Shown here: in pieces, positions 21,868-33,127 of the stretch | How positions within the stretch are numbered: the stretch's first letter is position 1 | How the letters are laid out: every line of letters begins with the position of its first letter | Origin: Crotalaria pallida | Taxonomy: Eukaryota; Streptophyta; Magnoliopsida; Fabales; Fabaceae | Direction of reading: 5' to 3' | Assembly: GCA_037953625.1 (NCBI GenBank) | Contig: CM075654.1 | Span: forward strand, 54,815,001-54,879,000 | Length of the DNA: 64,000 bases | The notes under the pieces: model-generated | Databases searched by the model: none | What the model saw: only the letters and a program-made list of their open reading frames with translations | What the model was told of the DNA's origin: nothing | Position numbers and translations under genes: made by a program

Positions 21868-22656
21868 ATGGCTTCAAACAATTCAAATAACTTATCACTG
21901 CGATCGGTCCTTGAGAAGGACAAACTGACGGGAATTAATTTCCTGGACTGGTATCGAAACCTAAGGATTGTCCTTAGGAATGAGAAAAGGCTGTATGTGC
22001 TAGAGCAACCGCTCCCTGAAGCACCCCCCGCTAATGCACCGGTTGCTGAGCGGAATGCTTTCCGTAGACATCAAGATGATGCCTTAGAAGTTGCAACTCT
22101 CATGCTTGTCACTATGACCCCTGACCTTCAGAAGGTTCATGAGAACATGAGTGCGTACGATATGATCGTACACCTTAAGGAGCTCTATCAAGGGCAAGCA
22201 AGGCATGAGCGTTTTGAGGTCACAAGGTCCCTTTTCACTTGTAAGATGACAGAGGGAAGCCCAGTTAGTCATCATGTAATCAAGATGATTGGTTATATTG
22301 AGAACATTGAGAGGATGGGTTTCCCACTAGGTCAAGAGTTGGCCGTTGACTTAGTTCTGCATTCTTTACCACAGAGCTTTAGTCAGTTTGTCATGAATTA
22401 CAACATGAACAACATTGACAGCACTCTAACTGAATTGTTAGGGAAGTTGAAAACTGCTGAGCATGATATCAACAAGGGAAAAACTGTATTGTTGGTTCAA
22501 AATGGAAAGGGCAAAGGTAAGGCCAAAGGGAAAGCACAAAAACCTAAGGATAAGGGCAAAGCTAGAGTAGCTAAGGCTCTTAAGCCTAAAGGTGGGGTGG
22601 CTAAGGAGGGAAATTGCTTCCATTGTAACAAGGAGGGACATTGGAAGAGGAATTGA
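21868..22656 (+). pseudogene. gag: Copia gag with premature stop in the zinc knuckle
   Basis: The 262-codon frame begins MASNNSNNLSLRSVLEKD and contains the copia gag (UBN2/DUF4219-type) core with FLDWYRNLRIVL (residues about 26-37) and LKELYQGQARHERFE (about 106-120). A Lys/Gly-rich basic stretch (residues about 210-245) precedes the knuckle CFHCNKEGHWKRN, which is cut by a TGA at 22654-22656 exactly where the last Cys of CX2CX4HX4C belongs. The frame continues after the stop into protease, so this is one gag-pol frame with a point nonsense mutation. Packaging function of the knuckle would be lost. Confidence 0.9.
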
Positions 22657-23874
22657 CCTGATTACCTTAAAGAGAAAGAAATGAAGAAAAGCGGAGCCTC
22701 TTCTTCAGGTATTTTTGTTATAGAAGTTAATTTTTCTGCTTCAACATCATGGGTATTAGATACTGGATGTGGATCTCACATTTGTGTTAATGTGCAGGAT
22801 CTAAAAAGGAGTAGAAGATTAGCTAAAGGTGAAGTCGAACTGCGAGTTGGAAATGGAGCAAGAGTTGCCGCCATTGCTGTTGGAACTTGTAGTTTAACCT
22901 TACCTAGTGGATTAGTTTTAGAACTAGAGGATGTTTATTGTGTACCTGCTATTCGTAGGAATATTATTTCAGTTTCATGTTTAGACAAAGTAGGTTTTTC
23001 GTTTTCAATAAGGAACAAATGTTGTTCCATTTATTTGAATGAGATGTTTTATGGCAGTGCACAATTAATAAATGGTCTTTATTTGTTAGATCTTGATCAT
23101 CCAGTCTATAACATTAATGCTAAAAGGTTTAAATCAAATGATACAAACCAAACTTTTCTTTGGCATTGTCGTTTGGGCCATATAAATGAGAAACGCATTT
23201 CTAAGCTTCATAAAGATGGATTCTTAGACTCATTTGATTTTGAATCTTATGAGACATGTGAGTCTTGTTTGTTGGGCAAGATGACAAAAGGCCCATTTAC
23301 TAGCAGCAGTGAATGGGATAATGAACTTTTGGGACTCATACATACAGATGTATGTGGGCCTATGAGTTCAAATGCTAGAGGAGGTTACCCGTACTTCGTC
23401 ACATTTACTGATGATTTTAGTAGATATGGGTATGTATATCTGATGAAATACAAACATGAAACCTTTGAAAAGTTCAAGGAATTCAAGAATGAAGTACAAA
23501 ATCAACTTGGCAAAAGTATTAAAGCCCTTCGATCTGATCGAGGTGGTGAATACCTTAGCCAAGAGTTCGATGATTATATAAAAGAGTGTGGTATAGTATC
23601 TCAACTCACTCCTCCTGGAACGCCCCAGTGGAATGGTGTTTCAAAAAGGAGAAACCGAACCTTGTTGGACATGGTTAGGTGTATGATGAGTCAATCGGAC
23701 CTTCCTATCTCTTTTTGGGGACATGCTCTGCTTACAGCTGCTTTTACACTTAACCGATCCCCATCGAAAGCGGTTGAAAAAACACCATATGAGATATGGA
23801 CTGGGAGGCGTCCTAGTATGTCTTTTCTCAAGATTTGGGGTTGTGATGTTTATGTGAAACGTCTACTTTCTGAT
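22657..23874 (+). pseudogene. pol: Copia protease and integrase, 3' part interrupted
   Basis: Same frame as gag. Order: aspartic protease around WVLDTGCGSH (about 22750), GAG-pre-integrase with zinc-binding HCRLGH and CESCLLGK (about 23165-23280), then the integrase core with HTDVCGPM and RSDRGGEYLS carrying two catalytic Asp. In the third motif, TPQWNGVSKRRNRTLLDM, the position that is Glu in active DDE integrases is Lys (AAA codon, about 23647); this loss alone would inactivate it. The frame is cut at 23874 by insertion of the Tat element and resumes at 33363 with DKLSPKSDK. No further stop before the insertion. Confidence 0.9.
23870..23874. other. Target-site duplication CTGAT (left) of the Tat element
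   Basis: CTGAT at 23870-23874 is repeated at 33358-33362, and removing the element restores a continuous copia reading frame across the site. Confidence 0.95.
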
Positions 23875-24394
23875 TGTCGTGTCTAGGACACGGTGTATCA
23901 GATGCACCCCTAGCTCAAAGGTATAGATAGACCCAAGAACTAGTGGATGGACTGAGGTTAGTGTATGATTGTTTAGGTATGCTAGAGGTCCAGTTGGGAC
24001 AACTAGGGTTTCCCTAATCACAGTGTGTGCAGATGTGCAATTAGGGAGATAGAGAACGTACCAGAGCCCCTTGCTGGAGACAACTATTTATAGGGGTGGC
24101 ATTGTACCTTGTGGGCCTGTACGGAGGGCCAGCAAGGCAGCTGACGTGTCCCATTTAGGATGTAGGATGAGTCATTCATCCTTATCCTGTAGTAGAGAAT
24201 CTTATCCCTGTTGGCAAGTTAGGCTCACGCGCCCCTAGCTCGGACTCCTAGGGGGGTATGCCCCATGTGGTCGGTCCTGAGGTCTTAGGATGGGTCCTAG
24301 GACAATCGCTCGGCCTGGTATGGTGTGACCTATCAGATAGGGTAATCTGGTCGGCTGAGTATACTAAGGGTAGACCGAGGGTCGGTCTACCACA
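23875..24394 (-). mobile_element. Tat 3' LTR, complete, 520 bp
   Basis: On the minus strand it begins TGTGGTAGACCGACC after the polypurine tract CTAGGGGGCTTA (rc of 24395-24406) and ends GGACACGACA at 23875. The short inverted pair GGTAGACCGA/TCGGTCTACC at its start forms a hairpin; in the 5' LTR this hairpin is shortened by about ten bases. Confidence 0.9.
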
Positions 24395-25087
24395 TAAGCC
24401 CCCTAGCTCGGTAAGACTTTTTGAGTCTTGAGCCGAGCTGAGATTTCCTTGAAGGTGTTTCTTGAAGGTGCCGAGTACTAGGTTCGGGGTGAAGCGATGA
24501 GTTCAGGACAGCTCATGGTGCCTCGCTGTCCCTTCGACTGACTGAGGGGACGTTTGAATGTCCTTCCGCTGACACGTGTTGTTTGTGTCAGAAACGTCAT
24601 TATTACGCATGTTGCCTTTTGGGTTTTTTAAATGCTTCTTTCCACTGATTGTGCGCCACGTGGCTTTTTGGGTGGCTCAATGTGGAATTAGGCTTCTGCC
24701 AACAGGCCCATTAACTGAAACGTGGGGAGGGAAGTTTCCTTTTGAACTTCAACTACCCTTTCCACTTCCCATTTTCCTCCAAACTCTATCTTCTGATTCC
24801 CTCTTCTTCTCTCTGCGTTTTCGTCTCTTTTTAGAATTTCAGATTCCTTTAACCATTCTCAAGCCATTACTACTGTCATTCTTGACACCTTCTGCTTCCT
24901 CTTCATTGTGCCAATCAGTTCGTGCCTATCCTCTTCTTCCAATCTCAGGTATTTTTCTCTCTGGTCCTTGTTTCTATCTTATTTCTTTTTCTGTTTTGCA
25001 CTGTTCATCTTCTTAGGTTCTGGGTTTCTGGCTCTTGTTGGGTTTAGAGTTTCTTTCTACGTTTTCTGGGTTTCCTAAGCTTTCATC
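24395..25087 (+). promoter_or_regulatory. Region upstream of the Tat antisense gene
   Basis: It lies between the 3' LTR and the antisense ORF and is C/T rich (ttcctccaaactctatcttctgattccctc) from about 24760, like a plant 5' UTR. A possible intron (TCAG/GTATTT at about 24950 to CTTCTTAG/G at about 25014) sits just before the ATG. These are sequence impressions only. The 146-codon ORF at 24576-25016 is F/L/S rich and probably meaningless. Confidence 0.3.
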
Positions 25088-27526
25088 ATGGGTGTTAACT
25101 GGTCATGGTATGAGGAGTTGTCAAGAGTTTTGGGTTTAGGCGATATTGAGGATTCTTCCTCCTCTTCATCTTCATCTTCTTCTGACTTGGAAGTACTAGA
25201 CTTCCTGCCGCCGCCTTTCCGCCATCGCATGGCGGATCCCACGGCGGAGGTGCCATTATCGGTGGAACTTCCCCAAACTTTTGAGGAAAAAGAGAGTAGG
25301 AGGTTACAGTATCAAGCGGCGAAGGAGCGGGCCCAAGTGGCCCGCCGCCCCTCAAACCGTACTTGGGAAAAACCCTTCTGGGGAAAAGCCTTAAAGGTTA
25401 GGGGAAGGTGTAGTAGGCTCGGCTATAGGACCAATAAACCTAGGGTTAGGTTGTTTAAAGATTTTGATTTTGTAGATTCTGACGCCGAGACTTCCCTTTC
25501 CCCAGGTATGGTTCGACGGTGCGTTACACATCCTCATGAATTTCCTGTGCCTCCGAACTCTGGAGCCTATGACTGGGTTGATTTGGAGGTGCTCGGTACG
25601 CCGTCAGCCTTAATCAACAGCAACTCGAGTCATATCCGAGCCAACATACTCCCTTGCCATGTGGATGAAACGGGGACATCGTATACAATCAGTCCTCCGT
25701 CGGCCAATGATCGAGTATGTACAGCGATTGAGGAGAATCGCAAAGAGTTTTTTATGTACGAGGAGGTCGTGATAAGGCTGGGTGTTAAAATGCCGTTTTC
25801 AGACCTAGAGATGGCTCTGCTCCAACGGCTACGCCTGGCTCCCACCCAACTACATCCTAGTGGTTGGGCGTTTGTCCGAGCGTTTCAAAAAATTTGTGAG
25901 GCTCGCCGATTGACATGCTCGCTCCGAGCATTCCTATGGTTATACATACCACAAGTAAATATTTTTGAGAAAGGGTCAACCAAAAGACTGTGGGTATCGT
26001 TGAAGGCACGCAACGACCATGCCCTCTTTGCTAAGTACACTGATTCATGGAAAACCTTTAAACCTTTGTTTCTCAAGTACCAATTTGTCGGAAGGGGGGA
26101 TTGCTGGTTTATGGAGGATGATCACCCTCAGTTTCCTCTATCCTGGTCATTTGACTTTTTCAACAGGCACCCAAAACTTTACCAATTTCACTATGAAACT
26201 GAATTGTCGGCCGACGAGAAGCATACCTGTGATACTTTTTTCAGCTATCTTAAAGAAAAATGGCCAAGTTGATATTAGGAACATTATTATTTTTCCACAA
26301 GAGCTTGTGAAAGCCGAGCTTGGTACATGCGCTTTTTTTTTTTACCCTTTGCATATTTGGTTTGCAGTTAAGATGGCTAGGGAGAACAAGGCTGCCAAAC
26401 GTATAAGGGAGCTTGCTCAGTCAAGAAAAGCTGAAGCGGTCGGTTCTTCTGGCGGAGCCGTTTCCTCATAAGCGACCCGATCAGTCACGGTGGTCGTGGC
26501 GTCACCTGAGGTTGAAGTAGTGCAAGATGTCCGATCACCCTCTGTTCGAGTGGCGGAGGTGGTTACTGGGAAGTCTATTGCTCGGGTGGATGAGGAAGAG
26601 GAGGAGGACCGAGTTCCTTTGTCCAAAAGGGCTAGGATAGATAAGGGTAAAGGCAAAGTTGTTGAGATACTGAAACCACTACAGAGGGGTAATTTGTGGT
26701 TTGACGTTCGGGATCCCGCGGAGGAGACTGTTTGGGCTCAAAAGCTAAAAGAAAAATTTGTTGACTTGGTTTACACTTCTAATGATGATAAGAGAAATGT
26801 CACTGTGATTTATTGGGCAAAAATATGCTGAGGGCTGCTAGCTACATGTTCCACCTTAGTAAGCATGCCGAAGATATCAGTGTAACACTTTCAGTTACTG
26901 AAAAGGAGAAAAGGAAAGCTGCTGCCCAACAAGCAAAAAATCTGTTAACTCAGATTAAGGAGAGTGAGGCGAATCTTCAGTCTCTGACCGAGGCCAACTC
27001 CGACCTGCAGAAAAAACTTGAAATATCTAAAAGAGCTCGGGAGACCGCTCAAAAGGCTTTGGAGGATGTTGGTGGAAGGGAGGCTGAGAAGGGAAGGCTG
27101 CTGCAAATAGCTCAAGAGAAATTGGCTGATGCTCAGCAGAAGGTTGCCGAGCTAGAGGGTGTGCAAGGTCGGTTGACAAATTCTGAGAATGAGGTGGCCC
27201 GGTTACAGGGGGAGTTGATAAAGGCTCGTCGGAAGGCTTTGAAACATAAGGTTACTGCCAAGCGGAACCACTTCAATTGGGATCATGCAGTGAATGACTC
27301 TTTTGTGAATGCTGTTAAACAATTGTCCCTTATGAATCCGGGGATCCGAGTGTTAGGTGCAAGTCCCAATTTTGGTGTTGATGGTGACCGTATCATTGAC
27401 TATGCCCACGAGGATAGGGAGGTGGACTTAGCAGTGCCGAATCTCCTGAATCCCTTGGACTTGAAGAATGAAGACGAAGCTGATTTTGATGGGTCGGCCA
27501 TCGCACTTTCCGAGGATGAAGACTAG
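25088..27526 (+). pseudogene. Tat antisense additional ORF (putative gypsy-type transposon protein plus coiled coil)
   Basis: It lies on the strand opposite to gag-pol. The first exon (25088-26272, 394 codons, start MGVNWSWYEEL) has a Ser run (residues 23-32) and a globular part (about 190-390) with LPFSDLEMALLQRL-like and FWLYIPQVNIF motifs, which I recognise as the 'putative gypsy type transposon' family (PF04195-like). A likely intron ends with tttgcag at 26367. The following exon frame (from 26373, MARENKAAKRIREL) has an in-frame TAA at 26469-26471. It then continues through a basic SKRARIDKGKGK stretch and shifts frame at about 26820 into a 237-codon part with a long coiled coil (about 26870-27250) and an acidic end, LSEDED. 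Its role in the element is unknown. The stop and the frameshift make it broken in this copy. The intron is my inference. Confidence 0.75.
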
Positions 27527-28075
27527 ATCTCTTTTTTGTATTTCCATTTGCTACTATTGTATTTTTAATTGTTATTTGATGAAGTACTATATGCTGTAAT
27601 ATGGTCGGTTTGAGCAGGATGTTGCTTTTGAATTCCTTATGAAATGTTTTACTTTCATCCAGATTTTGCATTGTTCTTTATTTTGTTGTAAACTGTTATT
27701 TAGATTTCGGATCTCCTACCTTTGGCCAAGGTGGGATCCTCGGTCCTCGGCTTACGGAAACTGTTTAAGTTTTTAGCCGAGCATCTACTAAAGTACTTTT
27801 GATTGTTAGTTTATAAGTCCCCGTTGGAAGGACGTGTATAAACCCCCAAGTTTGTCTCAGTGGCAAGCCGAGAGGAAATGGTTAGTACGTTAACAGTAAG
27901 AAGACAAGATGAATGACTGAAAAAGATAGATCTTCATTAAGCTCTTAACTGCTTACAAACAATAAAAATCGCATGTAACATAAACATAGAAGTGCTGAAA
28001 TAAATGACATGTAATTTAAACAACAGAATTTTAAAATCAGGGTTGAAACTTTGCAATGATTGTGGTGGGTCTCCA

Positions 28076-31000
28076 TTAGCTATAGTAAGGTTTAAGCTTG
28101 GTAGCATTCCAGGAGTTGTTCAGTTGTTGCTTTGTTAGTGTCTCCAATCTGTATGCCCCCGAGCCAGTTTTTGAGACGACCCTGTAAGGGCCTTCCCAAT
28201 TCCTTGCCAATTTTCCTTCTTCTGAGTTTTTCAAGCCGATGTCGGCTCGTCTGAGGACCAGGTCCCCTACAGTAAAGCTTCTTGGAACCACCCACTTGTT
28301 GTATTCTCGGGACTGCCTTTCTTTTTCTTTTTTCTCTCGATCGGACGCGAGCGATCGGATCTCCTCGCTGAGAGTTAGCTCTTCTTTCAACAAATCATCG
28401 TTCACTTCTACGGGACGTTCGGATACTCGGAATGTGGGAATCCGAGTTTCAATAGGCAACACAGCCTCACAACCATATGTTAGTCGAAATGGGGTTTCTC
28501 CTTTCGAGGTGTGAATGGTCGTTCGTATTGACCATAATACCTTGGGGAGGAGGTCAGCCCATGATCCCTCGGCTTCATACAATCTCTTCTTTAACCCGTC
28601 AATGATAATTTTATTTGCTGCTTCTGCCTGTCCGTTCGTTTGCGGGTGTTCGACCGATGAGAAATGGTGGGTAATGTGGAAGTGGTCGACTAGTTCTTGA
28701 AAGACTTTGGCTGTGAATTGTGTACCATTGTCGGTCACTAGAGTGTGTGGGACGCCGAAACGAGCGATGACCTGTCTAAGAAAGAATTTTTGGATTTTTG
28801 CTGAAGAAATTGTGGCCAAAGCCTCGGCTTCGACCCATTTTGTGAAGTAATCAATCGCGACCACCACAAACTTTAGCTGCCCTGGAGCTGTTTTGAATTT
28901 CCCTATGATGTCCATGCCCCACTTATAGAAGGGCCATGGCGCGATCATTGAGTGTAGCTCCGACGGGGGGCGTTGGAAAATCTTTCCGTGAAGCTGACAG
29001 GACTTGCATCTCTTTACATGTTCCGAGGCATCGCTTAAGAGTGTAGGCCAGTAATAGCCTGCTCGGAGTACTTTACGTGCTAGAGCTTTGGCACCTACAT
29101 GGTGGCTCGAGATTCCTTCGTGGACCTCGGCCAACACGAGATCGGCTTCAGCAGGGTTCAGACACTTCAGCATAGGGGAGTCCATTCCCCGTTTATACAA
29201 AGTGTCCCCGATCATGGCATATTGAGCAGCTTGCCTGACTATCTTTTTTGCTTGGGTGGGGTCGGTTGGTAGGACTTGGAATTTAAGATACTGCTTAATG
29301 GGGTCCATCCAATCGGTGGTCAGAGATAATGCCAGAACGACACTCGGCTGGTGGACAGTTTCTTGGACTAGGCTTTTGTTGTTTTCCGGACCTTTAGTGC
29401 TAGCGAGCTTGGAGAGAATATCAGCTCGTCCATTGCAGGACCTAGGGATGTGAGTGATGGAAAACTGAGGAAAAAGATCTGAGAGGGTTTTGACTTGTTC
29501 TAGATATTTTTGGAGGATTGGTTCCTTTGCTTGAAACTCGCCTTTGACCTGAGATACCACCAATTGAGAATCACTGAAAACTTCAATTTCTGAGGCCCCC
29601 ATTTGGTGGGCCATCCGCAGACCAGCTATCACCACCTCATACTCTGCTTGGTTGTTTGAGGTGGGAAACTTAAATTTGAGGGAATATTCTACGCTGAGGC
29701 CCTCGGCATTCTCAAGGATTATTCCGGCCCCAGCCCCCTTACTGTGGCTGGAACCATCAACATAAATCTTCCAAGGTTGGGGCTGGCTGGAATGGTTAAG
29801 GTCTGATAATTCTGAAACGAAATCCGCTAAGACCTGGGACTTGAGAGTTTTCCGCGGCTCGTAAGTGACGTCGAACTCTGATAGCTCGACGGACCAAGAG
29901 ACCATTCTTCCCGCTAAGTCAGGTCGGTGAAGAACCTGCCTTATCGGCTGAGTTGTTTTGACTACAATGGGGTGGTTCTGAAAGTATTGTCGGAGTCTCC
30001 TGGCAGCAATTACCAAGGCAAAAGCGAGCTTCTCTATTTTGGAGTATCTCATTTCGGGTCCTTGGAGGGCCTTGCTGACAAAGTAGATGGGTCGCTTGGT
30101 CCCCGAGTCGTCCTTGACCAGGGCCGAGCTAACAGATGTTTCACTAACAGACAAGTACAAAAACAGTGTTTCCCCCTCCCGAGGACTTGTGAGGACGGGA
30201 GGGGCCGAGAGGTAATCCTTGAGGTCAGTGAACGCTTGTTCGCAAGATTCATTCCAATGAAAAGTTTTGTTTTTCCTGAGAAGTTGGTACCACGGGAGGG
30301 CTTTTTTAGCTGCTTGAGGGAGGAATCTTGAGAGGGCTGCCATCCGACCAGTCAGCCTCTGGACCTCCTTCACACTAGACGGGCTATGCATGTTCTGAAT
30401 AGCTTGGCATTTCTCTGGGTTGGCCTCGATGCCCCTTTCTGTGAGCATGAAACCTAAAAAAGCCCCAGCCGGAACCCCGAAGGTGCACTTATCGGGGTTC
30501 AGGCGCATGTTGTACATTCTGATTCTTTCCAGTATGGCTGCTAAGTCTTGAGGATGATCTTCCTTTTTCTTGCTCTTGGCTATCATATCATCAATGTACA
30601 CCTCGAGAGTAGGACCAACCAAACCCGAGAAGACCTTGTTCATCATCCGCTGGTAGGTTGCGCCAGCGTTTTTCAATCCGAAAAGCATTACCGTGTAGCA
30701 ATAAGTAGCCCTTTCGGTGATGAAGGCCATTTTCTCCTGATCAGGAGGGTACATCGGGATTTGGTTGTACCCTGAGTATGCATCCATAAAGGAGAGGAGC
30801 TGGTAGCCAGCTGAGTTGTCCACAAGTTTGTCTATAATGGGGAGGGGGTATTGGTCTTTTGGGCAAGCTTTATTCAAGTCGGTGTAGTCGACGCACATGC
30901 GCCACTTCCCGTTTGATTTTTTGACCAATACTGTGTTTGAAAGCCACTCGGAGTAGTTGACCTCTCGGATGAATCCGGCGGCGAGGAGCTCGGCCACTTT

Positions 31001-31462
31001 TTCTTCAATTACTGCAGCTTTCTCCGTGCCTACCCTTCTCTTTTTCTGGGCAACTGGCTTGGCGGTCGGGTGAACGCTGAGACGATGACAAATTAGGTTT
31101 GGATCAATCCCCGGCATATCAGCCGAGGTCCATGCAAAAAGGTCCTTATTTTTCTTTAGAAGTTCGAGCATCCCTGCTCGTATCATCTCCGGAAGGTTGG
31201 TCCCTAGCTTCACCCTCCTGCTCGGGAGCTCCTCATCTAACACAATGAATTCCCACTCACCTTGTGGGGTTGGTCTTGTATCATCCAACTCGGATCTGAC
31301 ATCCAAGTCTGTCAAAAGTACATTTCCTTTATTCAAACATAACTTTGGTTGAATTTCTTCAAGGCTCTTGAGTTTTGCTAAACTTGCATTGTAGCATAGC
31401 CTAGCTTTTTCCTGTTCGGCTCGGATAGCAACAACGGTTCCGTCTGAGCCTTCAAATTTCAT
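28076..31462 (-). CDS. pol: Tat pol: RT, RNase H, archaeal-type RNase H, integrase
   Basis: 1128 codons open, ending LKPYYS. RT has FMDAYSGYNQI (residues about 225-235) and the catalytic YIDD (289-292). The first RNase H (about 425-545) lacks the usual first Asp, as is typical for Tat. The second, archaeal-type RNase H (about 563-690) has D569 (YVDGSS), E608 (NQAEYE), D631 (FSDSQ) and D681 (ADILSK). Integrase has an HHCC zinc region (about 780-825) and the DDE triad D851, D911, E947, followed by the GPYRVV-type C-terminal fold. The catalytic residues of the second RNase H and of integrase are present. Upstream, a TAG at 31499-31501 separates it in frame from protease, so the ATG at 31462 is just the first Met after that stop. 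Without the stop, gag-pro-pol would be one frame. Confidence 0.93.
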   Translation of the reverse strand: MKFEGSDGTVVAIRAEQEKARLCYNASLAKLKSLEEIQPKLCLNKGNVLLTDLDVRSELDDTRPTPQGEWEFIVLDEELPSRRVKLGTNLPEMIRAGMLELLKKNKDLFAWTSADMPGIDPNLICHRLSVHPTAKPVAQKKRRVGTEKAAVIEEKVAELLAAGFIREVNYSEWLSNTVLVKKSNGKWRMCVDYTDLNKACPKDQYPLPIIDKLVDNSAGYQLLSFMDAYSGYNQIPMYPPDQEKMAFITERATYCYTVMLFGLKNAGATYQRMMNKVFSGLVGPTLEVYIDDMIAKSKKKEDHPQDLAAILERIRMYNMRLNPDKCTFGVPAGAFLGFMLTERGIEANPEKCQAIQNMHSPSSVKEVQRLTGRMAALSRFLPQAAKKALPWYQLLRKNKTFHWNESCEQAFTDLKDYLSAPPVLTSPREGETLFLYLSVSETSVSSALVKDDSGTKRPIYFVSKALQGPEMRYSKIEKLAFALVIAARRLRQYFQNHPIVVKTTQPIRQVLHRPDLAGRMVSWSVELSEFDVTYEPRKTLKSQVLADFVSELSDLNHSSQPQPWKIYVDGSSHSKGAGAGIILENAEGLSVEYSLKFKFPTSNNQAEYEVVIAGLRMAHQMGASEIEVFSDSQLVVSQVKGEFQAKEPILQKYLEQVKTLSDLFPQFSITHIPRSCNGRADILSKLASTKGPENNKSLVQETVHQPSVVLALSLTTDWMDPIKQYLKFQVLPTDPTQAKKIVRQAAQYAMIGDTLYKRGMDSPMLKCLNPAEADLVLAEVHEGISSHHVGAKALARKVLRAGYYWPTLLSDASEHVKRCKSCQLHGKIFQRPPSELHSMIAPWPFYKWGMDIIGKFKTAPGQLKFVVVAIDYFTKWVEAEALATISSAKIQKFFLRQVIARFGVPHTLVTDNGTQFTAKVFQELVDHFHITHHFSSVEHPQTNGQAEAANKIIIDGLKKRLYEAEGSWADLLPKVLWSIRTTIHTSKGETPFRLTYGCEAVLPIETRIPTFRVSERPVEVNDDLLKEELTLSEEIRSLASDREKKEKERQSREYNKWVVPRSFTVGDLVLRRADIGLKNSEEGKLARNWEGPYRVVSKTGSGAYRLETLTKQQLNNSWNATKLKPYYS

Positions 31463-31498
31463 GGCCAGATGACCGGTCGAGACGACCGCACCGAAGGC

Positions 31499-32020
31499 CT
31501 ATAGGCATGTTCTGCCGAGGATAGCATTATATGCTGATGGGCAATCGACCACAAGAAACTTGATTATCTCAGTCCTCGCCGAGGGGTGGTTCCCAAGTGT
31601 TACCGGCAGCTGGATGTGTCCTTTAGGAACCACCGCGTCCCCTGTAAAGCTGATTAACTTTCCCTCGAATGGGGTTAGGTCGGAAGTTTTTAACTTTAGG
31701 GCTTCAAAAAGGTTCAGGAACATGATGTCTGCCGAACTGCCTTGATCGACAAATATCCTGGCAACCTCATAGTTGCCGACCAAGACAGTAATGACCATTG
31801 GGTCGTTGTGACCTGGGATGATCCCTTCTAGATCTTCATCAGAGAAACAGATCGGTATACTTTTTGTGGTTCTTTTTCGGATCGGATGGCCATGGACGGC
31901 GAGCACTTGATTGATGTATTTTTTCCTGTCGGATCTCTTTTCTCCTCCCCCCGCGAAACCTCCTGCTATGGTGTTGACTCTAAGGTTTTGCGGGGATTGG
32001 TCTGTGGTTACTTCTACCAT
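31499..32020 (-). pseudogene. Tat protease segment between two in-frame stops
   Basis: It contains the aspartic protease active site VDQGSSADIMF (usual VDTGSSADI) and the closing AILGR motif, directly before a TAG stop at 31499. It is in the same frame as gag (upstream) and pol (downstream). The true protein has no start here: the ATG at 32020 is internal to the gag-pro junction. The Q next to the catalytic Asp is unusual for the D-T/S-G triad and may reduce activity. Confidence 0.85.
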
Positions 32021-32083
32021 GGCTACTCTTTGTGGATCAGATGGTTGCTGACTGGTGTTATGGTTGGCTTCTCTGGTTGGAGG

Positions 32084-33127
32084 TCAGATGTTTCTGTCTG
32101 GGGAGGGGGTTCTTCTTCGAGCATGTTGGTTGAGTGCCTCCCTGACATACTGTTGTAACTTCCCATCTCTAATTAGTTGCTCGATGACGTCCCTTAACCA
32201 AGTGCACTCGTCTGTCGTATGCCCGTATCCCCCATGATACGAGCAAAACATGGAACGGTCTTGGCGCTGACTTCTTTTTAAGGGGGGAGGTCTTTCTACC
32301 ATTCGAAGGTCGGTTTGCATTGTTTCCTGCAGTATCTGACTTCTTGGGACCGTGAGGGGAGTGTATTGCTCGAATTTTGCTCGGGGAGTAGTGAACCTTC
32401 TGTCCCCTCTGGGTCCTCTTCTTTGTTCCTCCCTCCTGTCATCTCTTCTGTCATCTCTTCTTGACTTTCCCTGAGAGGAAGGTTCCCCCCGCTCACCTCT
32501 TTCCCTGTTTCTCTGCCATTTGCTGAATTCCTCCAAATTTATGAACTTGGTGGAGCGATGTCTTAACTCCGCCATGTCCCTCGGCGGTTTTCCCACTAGT
32601 GAGTTTTTGAAGTCTCCATTCCAGAGTCCCTGGGTGAAAAGGAAGACCGAGAAGCTCGGTTCAAGGTTTGGGACGGATCCTACCTCGGAATGGAAACGGG
32701 ATAGATACTCTCTCAAGGGTTCTTCAGGTTGTTGCATGACACCTGCTAGTGCGTGGTCGGGCTTTGGCTGGACGCAGCTAGCGGTATATCTGTTCAGGAA
32801 AACTCTCTTCATTTCTGCCCAGGTGTTAACAGAGTTCCTAGGCAGGGCCGAGTACCATCTCAAAACAGGTGGTTGCAGGGTCATAGAAAAGGCTCGGCAC
32901 TTCATCAGGTCTCCTCCATCATAAAAGTTCATAGCGCCTTCAAAAGATAAAATGTGTTCCAAGGGGTCGGTTAACCCATTATACTTCGCTACACTGGTGG
33001 GGCCGAGGAATGCGGAGGGAGATAGAGAACGTACCAGAGCCCCTTGCTGGAGACAGCTATTTATAGGGGTGGCATTGTACCTTGTGGGCCTGTACGGAGG
33101 GCCAGCAAGGCAGCTGACGTGTCCCAT
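32084..33127 (-). pseudogene. gag: Tat gag, N-terminus replaced by LTR sequence
   Basis: The true gag begins inside this frame at about 33016: the core with KYNGLTDPLEHILSFEGAM and the W....A..LPRNSVNTW motif, an R-rich stretch (RRDDRRDDRREEQRRG), and the zinc region FCSYHGGYGHTTDEC typical of Tat gag. It stops at TGA 32084-32086, and the same frame goes on into protease. The first 37 codons (33127-33017) are LTR antisense read-through, because a deletion joined the LTR to the middle of gag at GGGAGAT. PBS, leader and gag N-terminus are lost. Confidence 0.9.

Noticed and set aside
24576..25016. 146-codon ORF upstream of the Tat antisense gene as an extra exon
   Set aside because: F/L/S-rich translation of a C/T-rich leader, no similarity to the antisense protein.
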